Assembly (NCBI GenBank): GCA_031386985.1
Contig: JANNCV010000001.1
Coordinates: 62,001-126,000, forward strand
From: JANJUB01 sp031386985
Lineage (GTDB): Bacteria > Armatimonadota > Fimbriimonadia > Fimbriimonadales > Fimbriimonadaceae
DNA length: 64,000 nucleotides
Direction: 5' to 3'
Shown: piece by piece, positions 51,637 to 59,830 of the stretch
Layout: each line of letters opens with the position of its first letter
Numbering within the stretch: the stretch's first letter is position 1
Notes under the pieces: generated by a model
What the model was told of the DNA's origin: nothing
Database searches by the model: none
What the model saw: only the letters and a program-made list of their open reading frames with translations
Translations under genes and position numbers: made by a program

Positions 51637-53346
51637 ATGTATGATGTTGCGATCATTGGCGGTGGCCCCGCCGGGAGTTCGTGTGCCTCTCTGCTCAAGC
51701 GGTACCGGCCCGAGCTGAATGTTCTGATATTGGAAAGAGAGAAGTTTCCCAGGGAGCATATTGGCGAAAGCCTGTTGCCCGCGGTATGCCAAGTGTTCGA
51801 GGAAATGGGGGTCTGGGATAAGATTGAAGCGCAGAACTTTCCCGTCAAAATCGGAGGAACCTATCGCTGGGGGGCAACACCGGAGTTATGGGATTTCCAA
51901 TTCATTCCGGGCGGCAGATTTGATGATGAGCCGCGCCCCGCAAAGTTTAAGGGCCAACGCTTTCATACCGCGTTCCAAGTAGATCGAGGAATTTTTGACA
52001 AAGTTCTGCTAGACCACGCCGAGTCTTTGGGATGCGAAGTTCGGGAAGAAACCAAAGTTGTTGAAGTAATGCGGGAGGGAGATCGCGTAACTGGGCTCAA
52101 ACTTGAAGCAGGGGAGATTGTTGAGGCTCGCTATTATCTTGATGCAACGGGCGTCTCGGGAACCTTACGCAGGGCGATGGAAATTCCGGTGGACTATCCG
52201 ACGAGCTTACGTAACATCGCCATTTGGGATTACTGGCAGAACGCTGATTGGGCGATCAACATTGGCGTTGGCGGAACGCGGATCTTTGTTGCTTCGCTTG
52301 ATTGGGGCTGGATCTGGTTTATTCCGATTGGCGAAACTCGCACCAGCGTTGGCCTCGTTTTGCCGCTTGATTACTACAAGAAGACGGACAAAAAACCGGA
52401 CGAGCTTTATCGAATGGCCCTTGAAGAGGCTCCCCTCATCAAGTCCCTGATGACCAACGCCATTTGTGAGAATAAGCAACAAACCACGAACGACTGGTCA
52501 TATATCGCGGAGCGTCTGAGCGGCGAAAATTGGTGGCTGGTCGGCGATACTTGCGGGTTTGCAGATCCAATTCTATCTGCCGGAATCACGCTGGCCGTAG
52601 CCGGGGCTAGACAAGTTGCCTATTCAATCGTAGCCATCGAATCGAAGGAGCACGATGCAAAGTGGCTCGGTGATTTTTACACGGATGTGCACAAGAAGCG
52701 AATCGGTCAACACGTCATGTTTGCGGATTTTTGGTACAAATCCAACGGGCAATTCACTGACTTACTTGAGTACACAAGCCAAATAGCCAAAGAGGCGGGC
52801 TTGAACCTAAAGCCGGATGATGCGTTCCGCTGGCTGGGAACGGGCGGATTCTCGCATGAAGATCCGGCTCTTCCAATTTTGGGGGGTTGTGCCATCGAAG
52901 CGGTTCAACAAATTAACCAACAGCTCACCGGAGTTGCTGCGACCTGGAAAGTCGCGTCGCACAACGTTTTTAAGCTCAACTTGGAAGAGTCCGAAGAAGC
53001 GGCCATGCCCCTTATGTTTGAAGGCAAAATTTGGCAAAAAGTTTGCTATCGCCGGGATGGAAAGATATTGCCAAAATATGGCGTATATGACATTGCCATT
53101 AAGCTACTTCAAAAGGAATCCCACGTTCTGCCCGCAGTTGAGCGACTGCGTGCCTTTTTCCAACGGAATCCGATTTATGATACGCCCGAAGTTGGAATCA
53201 ACATTACTCTCTCGACGATCGAAGCAATGATCGCAGAAGGATGGGTGGATTGCGAAGTTGATCCCGATCACGGCTTTTATCCTTTCACCACCCCATCAGA
53301 GAGCAGCATGATTCATAAGAACTTTGATCTCGCCGTCAAGATGTAA
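51637..53346 (+). CDS. Flavin-dependent halogenase-like monooxygenase
   Basis: A 569-residue FAD-binding protein. The N-terminal GGGPAGSS dinucleotide motif is followed by EREKFPREHIGESLLPA (the PREHIGESL pattern of halogenase and geranylgeranyl-reductase relatives) and the halogenase signature GWxWxIP, seen here as WGWIWFIPIGE. A WWLVGDTCGFADPILSAGI block is the second FAD site. Family members use FADH2 from a partner reductase to chlorinate or brominate aromatic substrates. The C-terminal ~190 residues form a helical lid. No biosynthetic cluster or flavin reductase is adjacent, so the substrate is open and a plain monooxygenase or reductase role remains possible. It may be co-transcribed with the DUF1080 gene 18 bp downstream. 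Confidence 0.8.
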   Translation: MYDVAIIGGGPAGSSCASLLKRYRPELNVLILEREKFPREHIGESLLPAVCQVFEEMGVWDKIEAQNFPVKIGGTYRWGATPELWDFQFIPGGRFDDEPRPAKFKGQRFHTAFQVDRGIFDKVLLDHAESLGCEVREETKVVEVMREGDRVTGLKLEAGEIVEARYYLDATGVSGTLRRAMEIPVDYPTSLRNIAIWDYWQNADWAINIGVGGTRIFVASLDWGWIWFIPIGETRTSVGLVLPLDYYKKTDKKPDELYRMALEEAPLIKSLMTNAICENKQQTTNDWSYIAERLSGENWWLVGDTCGFADPILSAGITLAVAGARQVAYSIVAIESKEHDAKWLGDFYTDVHKKRIGQHVMFADFWYKSNGQFTDLLEYTSQIAKEAGLNLKPDDAFRWLGTGGFSHEDPALPILGGCAIEAVQQINQQLTGVAATWKVASHNVFKLNLEESEEAAMPLMFEGKIWQKVCYRRDGKILPKYGVYDIAIKLLQKESHVLPAVERLRAFFQRNPIYDTPEVGINITLSTIEAMIAEGWVDCEVDPDHGFYPFTTPSESSMIHKNFDLAVKM

Positions 53347-53352
53347 ATGAGG

Positions 53353-53358
53353 TAGCTT
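53353..53358 (+). promoter_or_regulatory. -10 element (TAGCTT) of the DUF1080 gene
   Basis: TAGCTT is followed by TATCAA and ATG 53365. Spacing fits the leaderless pattern but the hexamer is weak. Confidence 0.35.
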
Positions 53359-53364
53359 TATCAA

Positions 53365-53943
53365 ATGCTTGCAACCCTGCTGTTATTGTCCCAACATTCT
53401 GAGCCCGTCAAAATATTTGATGGTAAATCTTTGCACGGCTGGACCGTGGTCGGGGGGGGGAAATGGACCGTTGATTCCGGTGTTCTCAAGGGCGTTTGCA
53501 CAAAAGCCGACGCTCAGGGGATCCTGGTTTATGAGAAAGAAGTCGAAAACTTCACCGCCAAGCTCCAGTTTAAGATATCTGGTGGAAACAGTGGCTTCTA
53601 TTTTCGAACTGAAAGAACTGCAGAACAACCACTCGTAAAGGGGATGCAAGCGGAGATAGATGCGATTGACGATGTCGCCGGCATTTGGGAGACTGCGGGC
53701 CGGGGCTGGGTGTACAAGCCAACGCCGGAGGTTCACGCCAGGGCGAAGTTCAAGCCAGGCGAATGGTCGGATTTATACGTAAGCGCGATTGGAACTCACT
53801 ATATTGTTAAGCTTAACGGCGAAGTTATCACCGATATTGACGACCCCGTCGGACGTCGCAAAGGCACGGTTGCTTTACAGCTGCATGGCGATATGGATAT
53901 GACGGTCGAATTCCGGAACATTTCCCTGACGCACATTCACTAA
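53365..53943 (+). CDS. Exported DUF1080 protein (3-keto-disaccharide hydrolase/concanavalin-like)
   Basis: A 192-residue protein with a short signal peptide (MLATLLLLSQHSEP) followed by a single DUF1080 jelly-roll: KIFDGKSLHGWTVVG, GILVYEKEVENFTAKLQFKI, GNSGFYFRTE, a GEWSDLYVSAIG strand and TVALQLHGDMDMTVEFRNIS. Family members bind or hydrolyse 3-keto-glycosides and are abundant in glycan-degrading Planctomycetes and Armatimonadota-like bacteria. A run of nine G occurs at 53452-53460 inside the frame, which remains intact. Its stop shares CTAA with the stop of the convergent prepilin gene (4-bp overlap). Confidence 0.85.
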   Translation: MLATLLLLSQHSEPVKIFDGKSLHGWTVVGGGKWTVDSGVLKGVCTKADAQGILVYEKEVENFTAKLQFKISGGNSGFYFRTERTAEQPLVKGMQAEIDAIDDVAGIWETAGRGWVYKPTPEVHARAKFKPGEWSDLYVSAIGTHYIVKLNGEVITDIDDPVGRRKGTVALQLHGDMDMTVEFRNISLTHIH

Positions 53944-54590
53944 TCACGATCAAAAAACTGATCGCCTTGATAGAACTGCCCTTTGTCGAGGCGCTTTGTG
54001 TGAGTATCACAAAATGTGATGGTCGCACGCTTCGCTGGCTCATCTAAAGGGCGGCCCCAGCAATCGGCATCCGCCATGGAAGGCGCGAGCAAGAACTTCC
54101 CCTCATCGCCGCACCACGAACCCAAAACGCTGGATTTTGAAGCGCTGAACAGGACCGTATCGGCCGGAAGGTTCACGGCTCCTTGATTGTATGCAAAGTG
54201 ATCATTTGCGTTGGAAAAATCAAATGCGATGGTGGTTAGGTAGGCGGCGTTGTAGCCAAAGTGACTCGTAGGTTGCCCCCCGGCATCGGTCGGATTCAGG
54301 CCACAACCTGGACAAAGCCAGACCTCCTTGTTCTTGACATAGGGGTCAATTAAGTCGTGCCAAATCGAAAAGCCTGTAGCCGTTCCATAAGCCGCCAGCG
54401 GAAAGGTGTCATCAACATCGCTTGAATACATCTGCACACTGAGGCCAAGTTGGCGCGCGTTTGACATACACGCCGTCGCCTTCGCCGCCGCCTTCGCTTG
54501 GGAAAAAACGGGAAAGAGAATCGCCGCCAAAATCGCGATAATTGCAATAACGACAAGGAGTTCAATTAGGGTGAATGCGCGAATTCTCAC
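53940..54590 (-). CDS. Prepilin-type (type II secretion/type IV pilin-like) protein
   Basis: A 216-residue pseudopilin with class III signal MRIRAFTLIELLVVIAIIAI; cleavage is expected between Ala and Phe of RAFTLIE, with Glu at +5. The mature part starts with the usual hydrophobic helix, then SQAKAAAKATACMSNARQLG, the DUF1559/SBP-like continuation typical of the large prepilin families of Planctomycetes and Armatimonadota. GTG 54590 is chosen over GTG 54599 because CATAGT lies 7 bases before it and the signal then has a normal length. Assembly partners are not in this window. Confidence 0.88.
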   Translation of the reverse strand: MRIRAFTLIELLVVIAIIAILAAILFPVFSQAKAAAKATACMSNARQLGLSVQMYSSDVDDTFPLAAYGTATGFSIWHDLIDPYVKNKEVWLCPGCGLNPTDAGGQPTSHFGYNAAYLTTIAFDFSNANDHFAYNQGAVNLPADTVLFSASKSSVLGSWCGDEGKFLLAPSMADADCWGRPLDEPAKRATITFCDTHTKRLDKGQFYQGDQFFDRD

Positions 54591-54597
54591 TTCTATC

Positions 54598-54603
54598 ACT
54601 ATG
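54598..54603 (-). promoter_or_regulatory. -10 element (CATAGT) of the prepilin gene
   Basis: On the minus strand CATAGT is followed by GATAGAA and GTG 54590; this decides the start against the upstream GTG, which would overlap the hexamer. Confidence 0.5.
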
Positions 54604-54660
54604 ACACGCGGGGGGAACTTTCACTTTCGCTACCCAGAGCATGCGCGCACGTAGCCCAAG

Positions 54661-56421
54661 TCATGGCGCAGTAACCAGCCAGTCATCCCAAAGAGTATCG
54701 CTTGCAAATTTCATCTTTCCATAATCCGTCGCCGAGGATAAAAACACATTTCCGGGCGTGAAATCAATTGAAATCCCACGACTGCCGGCGCTGTTGGAGT
54801 TGTGACCTTCCCAGACGACCGCTTGAGCAACTGCATTTCGCACGGCAACGCAAGCACTTACCACCCCCGGAATCGCGGTGCGCGCTTCCAGTTTCGTGCA
54901 AACGTCCACCAGATCCCGATAGAAACGGGGCGGAGAAGATTGCTGGCTGTACGACTGACTCAGCAGGCGTACGTTCGGAATAACGGTCGCTAATGCGGCG
55001 CTGTTGGTCATCAATTGTTGGGCCAGAGTGTTGGTGGCTGCTGACAGGGCGGGCAACTTCGTCGGATCAATAACGCTTTGCGTAATTTTCTGGCTCGCAT
55101 ATCCACCATGCGCCAGAGTTGTATCCACAAACGCTTTGGTCAAGTTCAGCGGCGTGTCATTGGGGTTATCTCGAAACTTAGCAAACAGCGTGTCATAGCG
55201 GTATCCCTCTGCCGGTGGACTCTCTTCGCTTCCAACGATGAAATCGGCTTTATCGCGAATCTCGTAAGCCACTTCTTGCATCTGCATCAGGCTTGAATCC
55301 CAAGCGATGAAGTCGAAGTGATGCCCGCTGAACGCCGCGTTCAGTTCCCAAATCTGAATCGCGTTCCCCGTCTCATCATCGTAACTTACAGCTCGCGACT
55401 CTTTGTTGGGTTTGCGGCGCCAGCCGTTTCCATGATTCCAAACGATGACGCCGTAATGATCAGCCGGATAATAGGTCTTCGCCCAATCAAGGAAATCCTT
55501 GAGGGTCTGCGGTTTGCCCATATCCACGCCGCTCCCCATATCTTGGATCAGTTCACTTGCGATTGAGGGGGTGGAATCGGGCGAAATCAAATAGCGGCGG
55601 GTGCCATCAAATGTAGAGTTCGCAAACCTTGAAACCGATTGCTTCCATTGTACGAGATAGCGCACGTCCGGATTCCCCGCGGCCGTTTCCATCTGGTTTA
55701 CGTTGGGTGGGCTATAGGATTGGAGGTCATTCGCGGCATTAAGAAAAACGAAGATTGACCACTTCTTCTTGACGATGACCGCCGGGCTAACCTGAACAGT
55801 TGCGCTACCAAGAATGCTGGTCGGGACATGCAAAGCCCGAATAGTCCCGCTCCCCGTCGAAGTCGAAAGAAACCGTCCTTGTTGCGTGATCATTCCCGTG
55901 CCGCCAAGCACGCTCCATGTGAACTGGTTCGCGGGCGCGAAGGTGGCGGAGCCATCGGTCGTTCGGGGTAAGGCGTAAAATGCGACGCTCCGTGGAACGC
56001 TAGTTGTGGCGTTTTCAGGCGTAACCTTCACTGAATCAACGGGGTCGCCGACGCGTGCCTGGAAATTGGTCTCGTTGATGATATTGACAATCGTTCGAAA
56101 CTCACCCGTTTTGACTCCGTTAAGATTAGCCTGAGAAAACAGTTCAGACACGACGATTTGGGCTCCCGATTGGATCCCCTCGATGCGTGAAACCAAAACC
56201 GGACTCGTTCCCTTATTCAAGATCACAGATTTCAGCAAGCGACTTTGTTGGTCGAAAATGCTCACTCGTTGCGAAACTCCTCCGCCTGGATTCGCACTGT
56301 TCGTCCAAACTGTGGTGAAAACGAGGGTGGAGAGAGAACTTCCGCCGCCACCACCGCCCCCGCCGCCGCAGGCGAAGATAATGAAGGCGGCAAGCACGGC
56401 AAGATAAAGGCGGATTTTCAC
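54661..56421 (-). CDS. Clostripain-family (C11) lipoprotein with Cys-to-Ser change at the active site
   Basis: A 586-residue lipoprotein. The signal MKIRLYLAVLAAFIIFAC is followed by a run of nine glycines after the lipidated Cys. Residues ~30-210 form Ig-like domains; ~215-580 is a clostripain-like peptidase domain with KKKWSIFVFLNAANDLQSYS and the catalytic-histidine block YGVIVWNHGNGWRR. The nucleophile block, normally D-A-C-L-M, reads FIAWDSSLMQMQEVAY, so serine replaces the catalytic cysteine. It is therefore either inactive (a binding protein) or uses serine. GTG start with CATTAT 5 bases upstream. Confidence 0.8.
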   Translation of the reverse strand: MKIRLYLAVLAAFIIFACGGGGGGGGGSSLSTLVFTTVWTNSANPGGGVSQRVSIFDQQSRLLKSVILNKGTSPVLVSRIEGIQSGAQIVVSELFSQANLNGVKTGEFRTIVNIINETNFQARVGDPVDSVKVTPENATTSVPRSVAFYALPRTTDGSATFAPANQFTWSVLGGTGMITQQGRFLSTSTGSGTIRALHVPTSILGSATVQVSPAVIVKKKWSIFVFLNAANDLQSYSPPNVNQMETAAGNPDVRYLVQWKQSVSRFANSTFDGTRRYLISPDSTPSIASELIQDMGSGVDMGKPQTLKDFLDWAKTYYPADHYGVIVWNHGNGWRRKPNKESRAVSYDDETGNAIQIWELNAAFSGHHFDFIAWDSSLMQMQEVAYEIRDKADFIVGSEESPPAEGYRYDTLFAKFRDNPNDTPLNLTKAFVDTTLAHGGYASQKITQSVIDPTKLPALSAATNTLAQQLMTNSAALATVIPNVRLLSQSYSQQSSPPRFYRDLVDVCTKLEARTAIPGVVSACVAVRNAVAQAVVWEGHNSNSAGSRGISIDFTPGNVFLSSATDYGKMKFASDTLWDDWLVTAP

Positions 56422-56510
56422 TGCTTATAATGACGGCTTGGGAAGGGCCGTCCGTTGCCCAAAGGTTCGGCTGGTTTGGTTTCCATTAGTGCGAAGTGTG
56501 AGGGCAACCT

Positions 56511-56699
56511 TCAAGAGTTGCCCTCAACACTGTCCCGCCCGCCACTATCCAACTCCCTCCCTCTTCGTTTCTTGGTGTATTCGGTCAGAACCCATTCGAT
56601 CTGACCGTTTACACTGCGAAACTCTTCGTTGGCGACGCTTTGTAGAGCCTCCCACAGCTCCGGGCTGATTCGAAGCACGAATGACTTCTTCTCTGCCAT
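56511..56699 (-). CDS. Ribbon-helix-helix (Arc-like) DNA-binding protein
   Basis: A 62-residue protein, MAEKKSFVLRISPELWEALQ, then SVANEEFRSVNGQIEWVLTE, with a basic-polar tail. The beta strand KSFVLRIS and two helices are the Arc/MetJ fold; similar proteins often annotated as Arc family or HicB-like lie next to SPFH genes in other bacteria. It follows the SPFH gene by 9 bp with an AAGGGA Shine-Dalgarno in that gap, so it is the second cistron of the same operon. It probably represses the operon through the palindrome at 57615-57638. No toxin gene is adjacent. Confidence 0.85.
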   Translation of the reverse strand: MAEKKSFVLRISPELWEALQSVANEEFRSVNGQIEWVLTEYTKKRRGRELDSGGRDSVEGNS

Positions 56700-56708
56700 T
56701 ATTTTCCC

Positions 56709-57599
56709 TTAGGGGTAGAGGGTGCCGGTGTTCAGCACGGGCTGAGCCGCGCTTTCGCTACACAGAACCACCATCAGATTGGTGACCATTGCGGCTTTTC
56801 GCTCGGGATCTAGGTCAACGATGTTCTTCTCGGCGAGGCGGTTCAAGGCCATCTCGACCATACCTACCGCGCCATCAACGATCTTTTGGCGAGCCGCGAT
56901 AACCGCCGCCGCTTGCTGCTTGCGGAGCATGACGCCGGCGATTTCCGGGGCGTACGCGAGATGCGAAAGCCTTGTTTCCAGAACTCTTATGCCGGCTCGG
57001 TCGAGCTTTTCTTGAACTTCGAGTTTTAGATGTGCGCTGACTTCCTCGGTGTGACGCATCAGCGAAATCTGCTCGTCTTCCGCATCGTAAGGGTGAGAAG
57101 AAGCTGAATGTCGGAGCGCGGTCTCGCTTTGAAGAGCGACGTATTGGGCGAAGTTCTCAACGTCAAAAACCGCTCGATGAGTGTTCTCAACTTGCCACAC
57201 CACGATCATCGCGATTTCTACGGGGTTGCCGACAGCGTCGTTAACTTTTAAGCGCTCACCGTTTAGTGTTTGCGCTCGAAGCGAGACGGAAACTTTGCTT
57301 ATGAACGGATTAGCCCAGTGGAGCCCATCTTGCTTAACCGAGCCTTTGTAAGCTCCGAAAAGGGTGAGTACGCGAGCCATATTCGGTTGAATGACGAAAA
57401 AGCCGGGCATGAGCAACGAACCTACAAAGATCGCTCCAAGGAGGGATGCGACATGCATAATGGTAACGCCCGTTCCGCCACTTTCGGGCGTGGCTTTGAT
57501 TAGGGCTACGAGGGCGTAGATAAAGAACCCCCAGACGGCGAATGTCACGGCGAGCATTATGCCGCCGGGAAGTGTTTTAAAATCTTTTTCTTGAGTCAT
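56709..57599 (-). CDS. SPFH/Band 7 membrane scaffold protein
   Basis: A 296-residue protein with two N-terminal membrane helices (~15-37, ~46-68; MLAVTFAVWGFFIYALVAL) and an SPFH domain (~70-260): FFVIQPNMARVLTLFGAYKG, NEWLHW-like GLHWANPF, VGNPVEIAMIVVWQVENTHR and IRVLETRLSHLAYAPEIAGV. SPFH proteins form membrane microdomain scaffolds and modulate proteases or stress responses. The ATG has a real AAGGTG Shine-Dalgarno at 7 bp, unlike most genes here, and an inverted repeat upstream. It forms an operon with the ribbon-helix-helix gene. Confidence 0.9.
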   Translation of the reverse strand: MTQEKDFKTLPGGIMLAVTFAVWGFFIYALVALIKATPESGGTGVTIMHVASLLGAIFVGSLLMPGFFVIQPNMARVLTLFGAYKGSVKQDGLHWANPFISKVSVSLRAQTLNGERLKVNDAVGNPVEIAMIVVWQVENTHRAVFDVENFAQYVALQSETALRHSASSHPYDAEDEQISLMRHTEEVSAHLKLEVQEKLDRAGIRVLETRLSHLAYAPEIAGVMLRKQQAAAVIAARQKIVDGAVGMVEMALNRLAEKNIVDLDPERKAAMVTNLMVVLCSESAAQPVLNTGTLYP

Positions 57600-57614
57600 G
57601 TTTCACCTTGACAC

Positions 57615-57638
57615 TGATATGATATCAGAATCATATCA
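57615..57638. promoter_or_regulatory. Palindromic candidate operator of the SPFH/RHH operon
   Basis: TGATATGA (57615-57622) and TCATATCA (57631-57638) are perfect inverted arms with an 8-bp spacer; a further perfect palindrome TGATATCA lies at 57620-57627. The array contains a TATGAT sequence on the minus strand that could be the -10 of the SPFH promoter, so bound repressor would block it. The divergent HExxH gene starts 63 bp away. Confidence 0.6.
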
Positions 57639-57687
57639 TGAAACGGTAATTGTTGGGCTCAGTAGGTCTTTTGGCCCATCCATAGAT

Positions 57688-57693
57688 CAGAAT
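57688..57693 (+). promoter_or_regulatory. Weak -10 element (CAGAAT) before ATG 57701
   Basis: CAGAAT is followed by 7 bases and the ATG, matching the leaderless spacing but with a weak hexamer. Confidence 0.35.
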
Positions 57694-57700
57694 TGAGCTA

Positions 57701-59830
57701 ATGATTGCGCTGATCGCTCTGCTTAGCTTAACAACACAGGAGGTCTCGACTCCTCCGGCGGCATTGAACAAGTCGGGGTTTTACAGTAAGTACATCCAAG
57801 CCGATGGCTACCCGATTGTGGCTTCTAAGAATGTCAACGATTACGCCCTTAAAGAAGCCGCTTATCTGGTCCGTATGCTCCTCTCCAGGCGCCCGGACGT
57901 GCGCGATGCGATGATAAAGAGCGGTTCGAGGATGTGTATCATCGCCCACAACGAGTTCACAACTGACTTGCCCGAGTTCGCTTGGCTAGGTAATCAGCCG
58001 ATGCGCGAATTTCCAACGATTTCGGGCAAAGATTTTTGGGATGCGCGGGCGCGCGGAACTGGGGGGAGCGAGACTGACCCCTACTGCTCCAGTGCCGAAG
58101 AGAACATTTTAGGCTATGCCGGCGATCCGTATTCAACCGAGTCTATCGTCATTCACGAGTTCGCTCACAGCATTCATTTGAGAGGAATGATCAAGGTTGA
58201 TCCGACCTTTGATAAGCGTCTCAAGTCCGCTTACGACCAGGCCATGAAGGCTGGGCTTTGGAAACTCAAATACGCGTCGGTTAATCACCATGAGTTTTTC
58301 GCCGAAGGCGTGCAATCTTGGTTTGATAACAACCGCGAACCCGACCACGATCATAACCATGTGAATACGAGAGCCGAACTCTTGGAATACGACCCTGGAC
58401 TTGCCACCATGTGCAAAGAGGTTTTTGGCGACACAGAACTCCGATACACCAAGCCCGCAACCAGGCTGACCGGCCACCTAGAGGGCTACGACCCCGCCAA
58501 AGCTCCAACCTTCGTTTGGCCCGAGCGACTGACGGCGGCAAAAGCGGAGATCAGGAAACAGGCAGAGGCGCGCTCCGCACAGACCGCCGAGGTCATTAAG
58601 CCCGTTCGAACCGAAATCATCTCGCCCATCCGAAACGCGAAATTCAACAAGGGTGGCAAAGCTCGGAAGCGAGTGCAAGGCGGGAACCCGCGAACAGTCG
58701 GTGGGCATCTCATTTTCGACGGCACGGCAGACGGGAATCGGCAGGTTGATCCGCAAGTTGCGGTCGGAGGAAATTTTGTTTTTCACGCGACTAATTTGGG
58801 CATGGTGATCTCGGATAAGAAGGGCAATTATGTTGATGGTGTGCCCCAATCTGAGTTCAATGGTGGCATTGATCCGAAGCTGTTTTTCGATGTTCACAAC
58901 CGCTCGTTCGTTTTCGATCTTTGGAATCCGTGGGATGAGGCCAAGCTCAAACCGGTGAATATCTCGGTCTCAGAAACCGCCGACCCGCGCGGCGCATGGA
59001 ACACCTATCCGGTGCCCGCTCCCGGTGGAGTTGACGGCGGTGGTATCGGCTATAGTCGCAAGTGGGTCGGCTACTCCTTCCCCGGTGGCGCGGAGCGAAC
59101 ATTTGTGATGAGGATCGGCGAGATGAAGGCGGGTAAACCTACCACCGCCTTTCACTTTGCTGGCGGTCTCGGTCAGCCCGTTTTCACGCAGGACCCAACG
59201 GATGACCTACTGTTCGTGCGGCTCACTCGCCAAGACATCATTCTAACGACGATTGGCGAGGGCGAGGGCGGAACTCCGGTTATCAAGTCCGTGGTAACTG
59301 CGCCCCACAATTTCCGCAACTTTGGCAGTCCGCCGCAATCGCCGATGAAGGGTACAACCGCGACAACTGCCTCGGGCGATCGCAACCCTAAGAATTTGGT
59401 AGTTCAGGGAAAGCACCTTTGGTTTTCCCACACCGTCAACGTCGAAGGGCGGGCGGGAGTTCAGTGGCATCAAGTTCAACAGGACGGGAAATTCATTCAG
59501 AGCGGGCTGATATCTGATCCCGTGAATAGCTACATCCAAACTTCGATTGCCGTTAACAAGCGCAATGACCTTCTGATTGGCTTTCAGGAAACCGGTCCCG
59601 CAATGTTCATTTCCGCGCGATGTGCTTGGCGCAAGGCAAGCGACCTGTCCGGCAGGCTTCGACCGACATTTCCGATTGCCGAAGGACTCGCCGCAACCGA
59701 AGGCGGGTCGTGGGGCGATTACAGCGGCTCAGTGGTTGATGGGGATAACTTGGTTGACCTATGGACAGTTCAAAGTGTCGCGAACTCCGCCGGAAGGGGA
59801 AGTACGGTCATCGCGAAAATCAAGATGTAG
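57701..59830 (+). CDS. Exported HExxH protein with C-terminal beta-propeller-like region
   Basis: A 709-residue protein with signal peptide MIALIALLSLTTQEVSTPPA. Residues ~15-260 form a metallopeptidase-like domain: the zinc motif is IVIHEFAHSIHLRG (HExxH), with a downstream HHEFFAEGVQSWFD supplying a probable third ligand (Glu). A linker (~265-315) leads to ~390 residues with repeated strand-turn patterns (FVFHATNLGMVIS, RSFVFDLWNPWDE, DLLFVRLTRQDIILT) that read like a beta-propeller. I do not recognise a named family. The zinc domain resembles gluzincins of unknown substrate found in Bacteroidetes and Planctomycetes. The last 11 bp overlap the convergent PEP-CTERM gene. Confidence 0.75.
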   Translation: MIALIALLSLTTQEVSTPPAALNKSGFYSKYIQADGYPIVASKNVNDYALKEAAYLVRMLLSRRPDVRDAMIKSGSRMCIIAHNEFTTDLPEFAWLGNQPMREFPTISGKDFWDARARGTGGSETDPYCSSAEENILGYAGDPYSTESIVIHEFAHSIHLRGMIKVDPTFDKRLKSAYDQAMKAGLWKLKYASVNHHEFFAEGVQSWFDNNREPDHDHNHVNTRAELLEYDPGLATMCKEVFGDTELRYTKPATRLTGHLEGYDPAKAPTFVWPERLTAAKAEIRKQAEARSAQTAEVIKPVRTEIISPIRNAKFNKGGKARKRVQGGNPRTVGGHLIFDGTADGNRQVDPQVAVGGNFVFHATNLGMVISDKKGNYVDGVPQSEFNGGIDPKLFFDVHNRSFVFDLWNPWDEAKLKPVNISVSETADPRGAWNTYPVPAPGGVDGGGIGYSRKWVGYSFPGGAERTFVMRIGEMKAGKPTTAFHFAGGLGQPVFTQDPTDDLLFVRLTRQDIILTTIGEGEGGTPVIKSVVTAPHNFRNFGSPPQSPMKGTTATTASGDRNPKNLVVQGKHLWFSHTVNVEGRAGVQWHQVQQDGKFIQSGLISDPVNSYIQTSIAVNKRNDLLIGFQETGPAMFISARCAWRKASDLSGRLRPTFPIAEGLAATEGGSWGDYSGSVVDGDNLVDLWTVQSVANSAGRGSTVIAKIKM

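Noticed and set aside
53452..53460. G9 run in the DUF1080 gene as a frameshift or phase-variable site
   Set aside because: The DUF1080 frame is intact and in register on both sides; variation between cells cannot be judged from one sequence.
56511..57599. Toxin-antitoxin module built on the ribbon-helix-helix protein
   Set aside because: Its partner is a full SPFH membrane protein and no toxin-sized gene is adjacent; autoregulation of the SPFH operon fits better.
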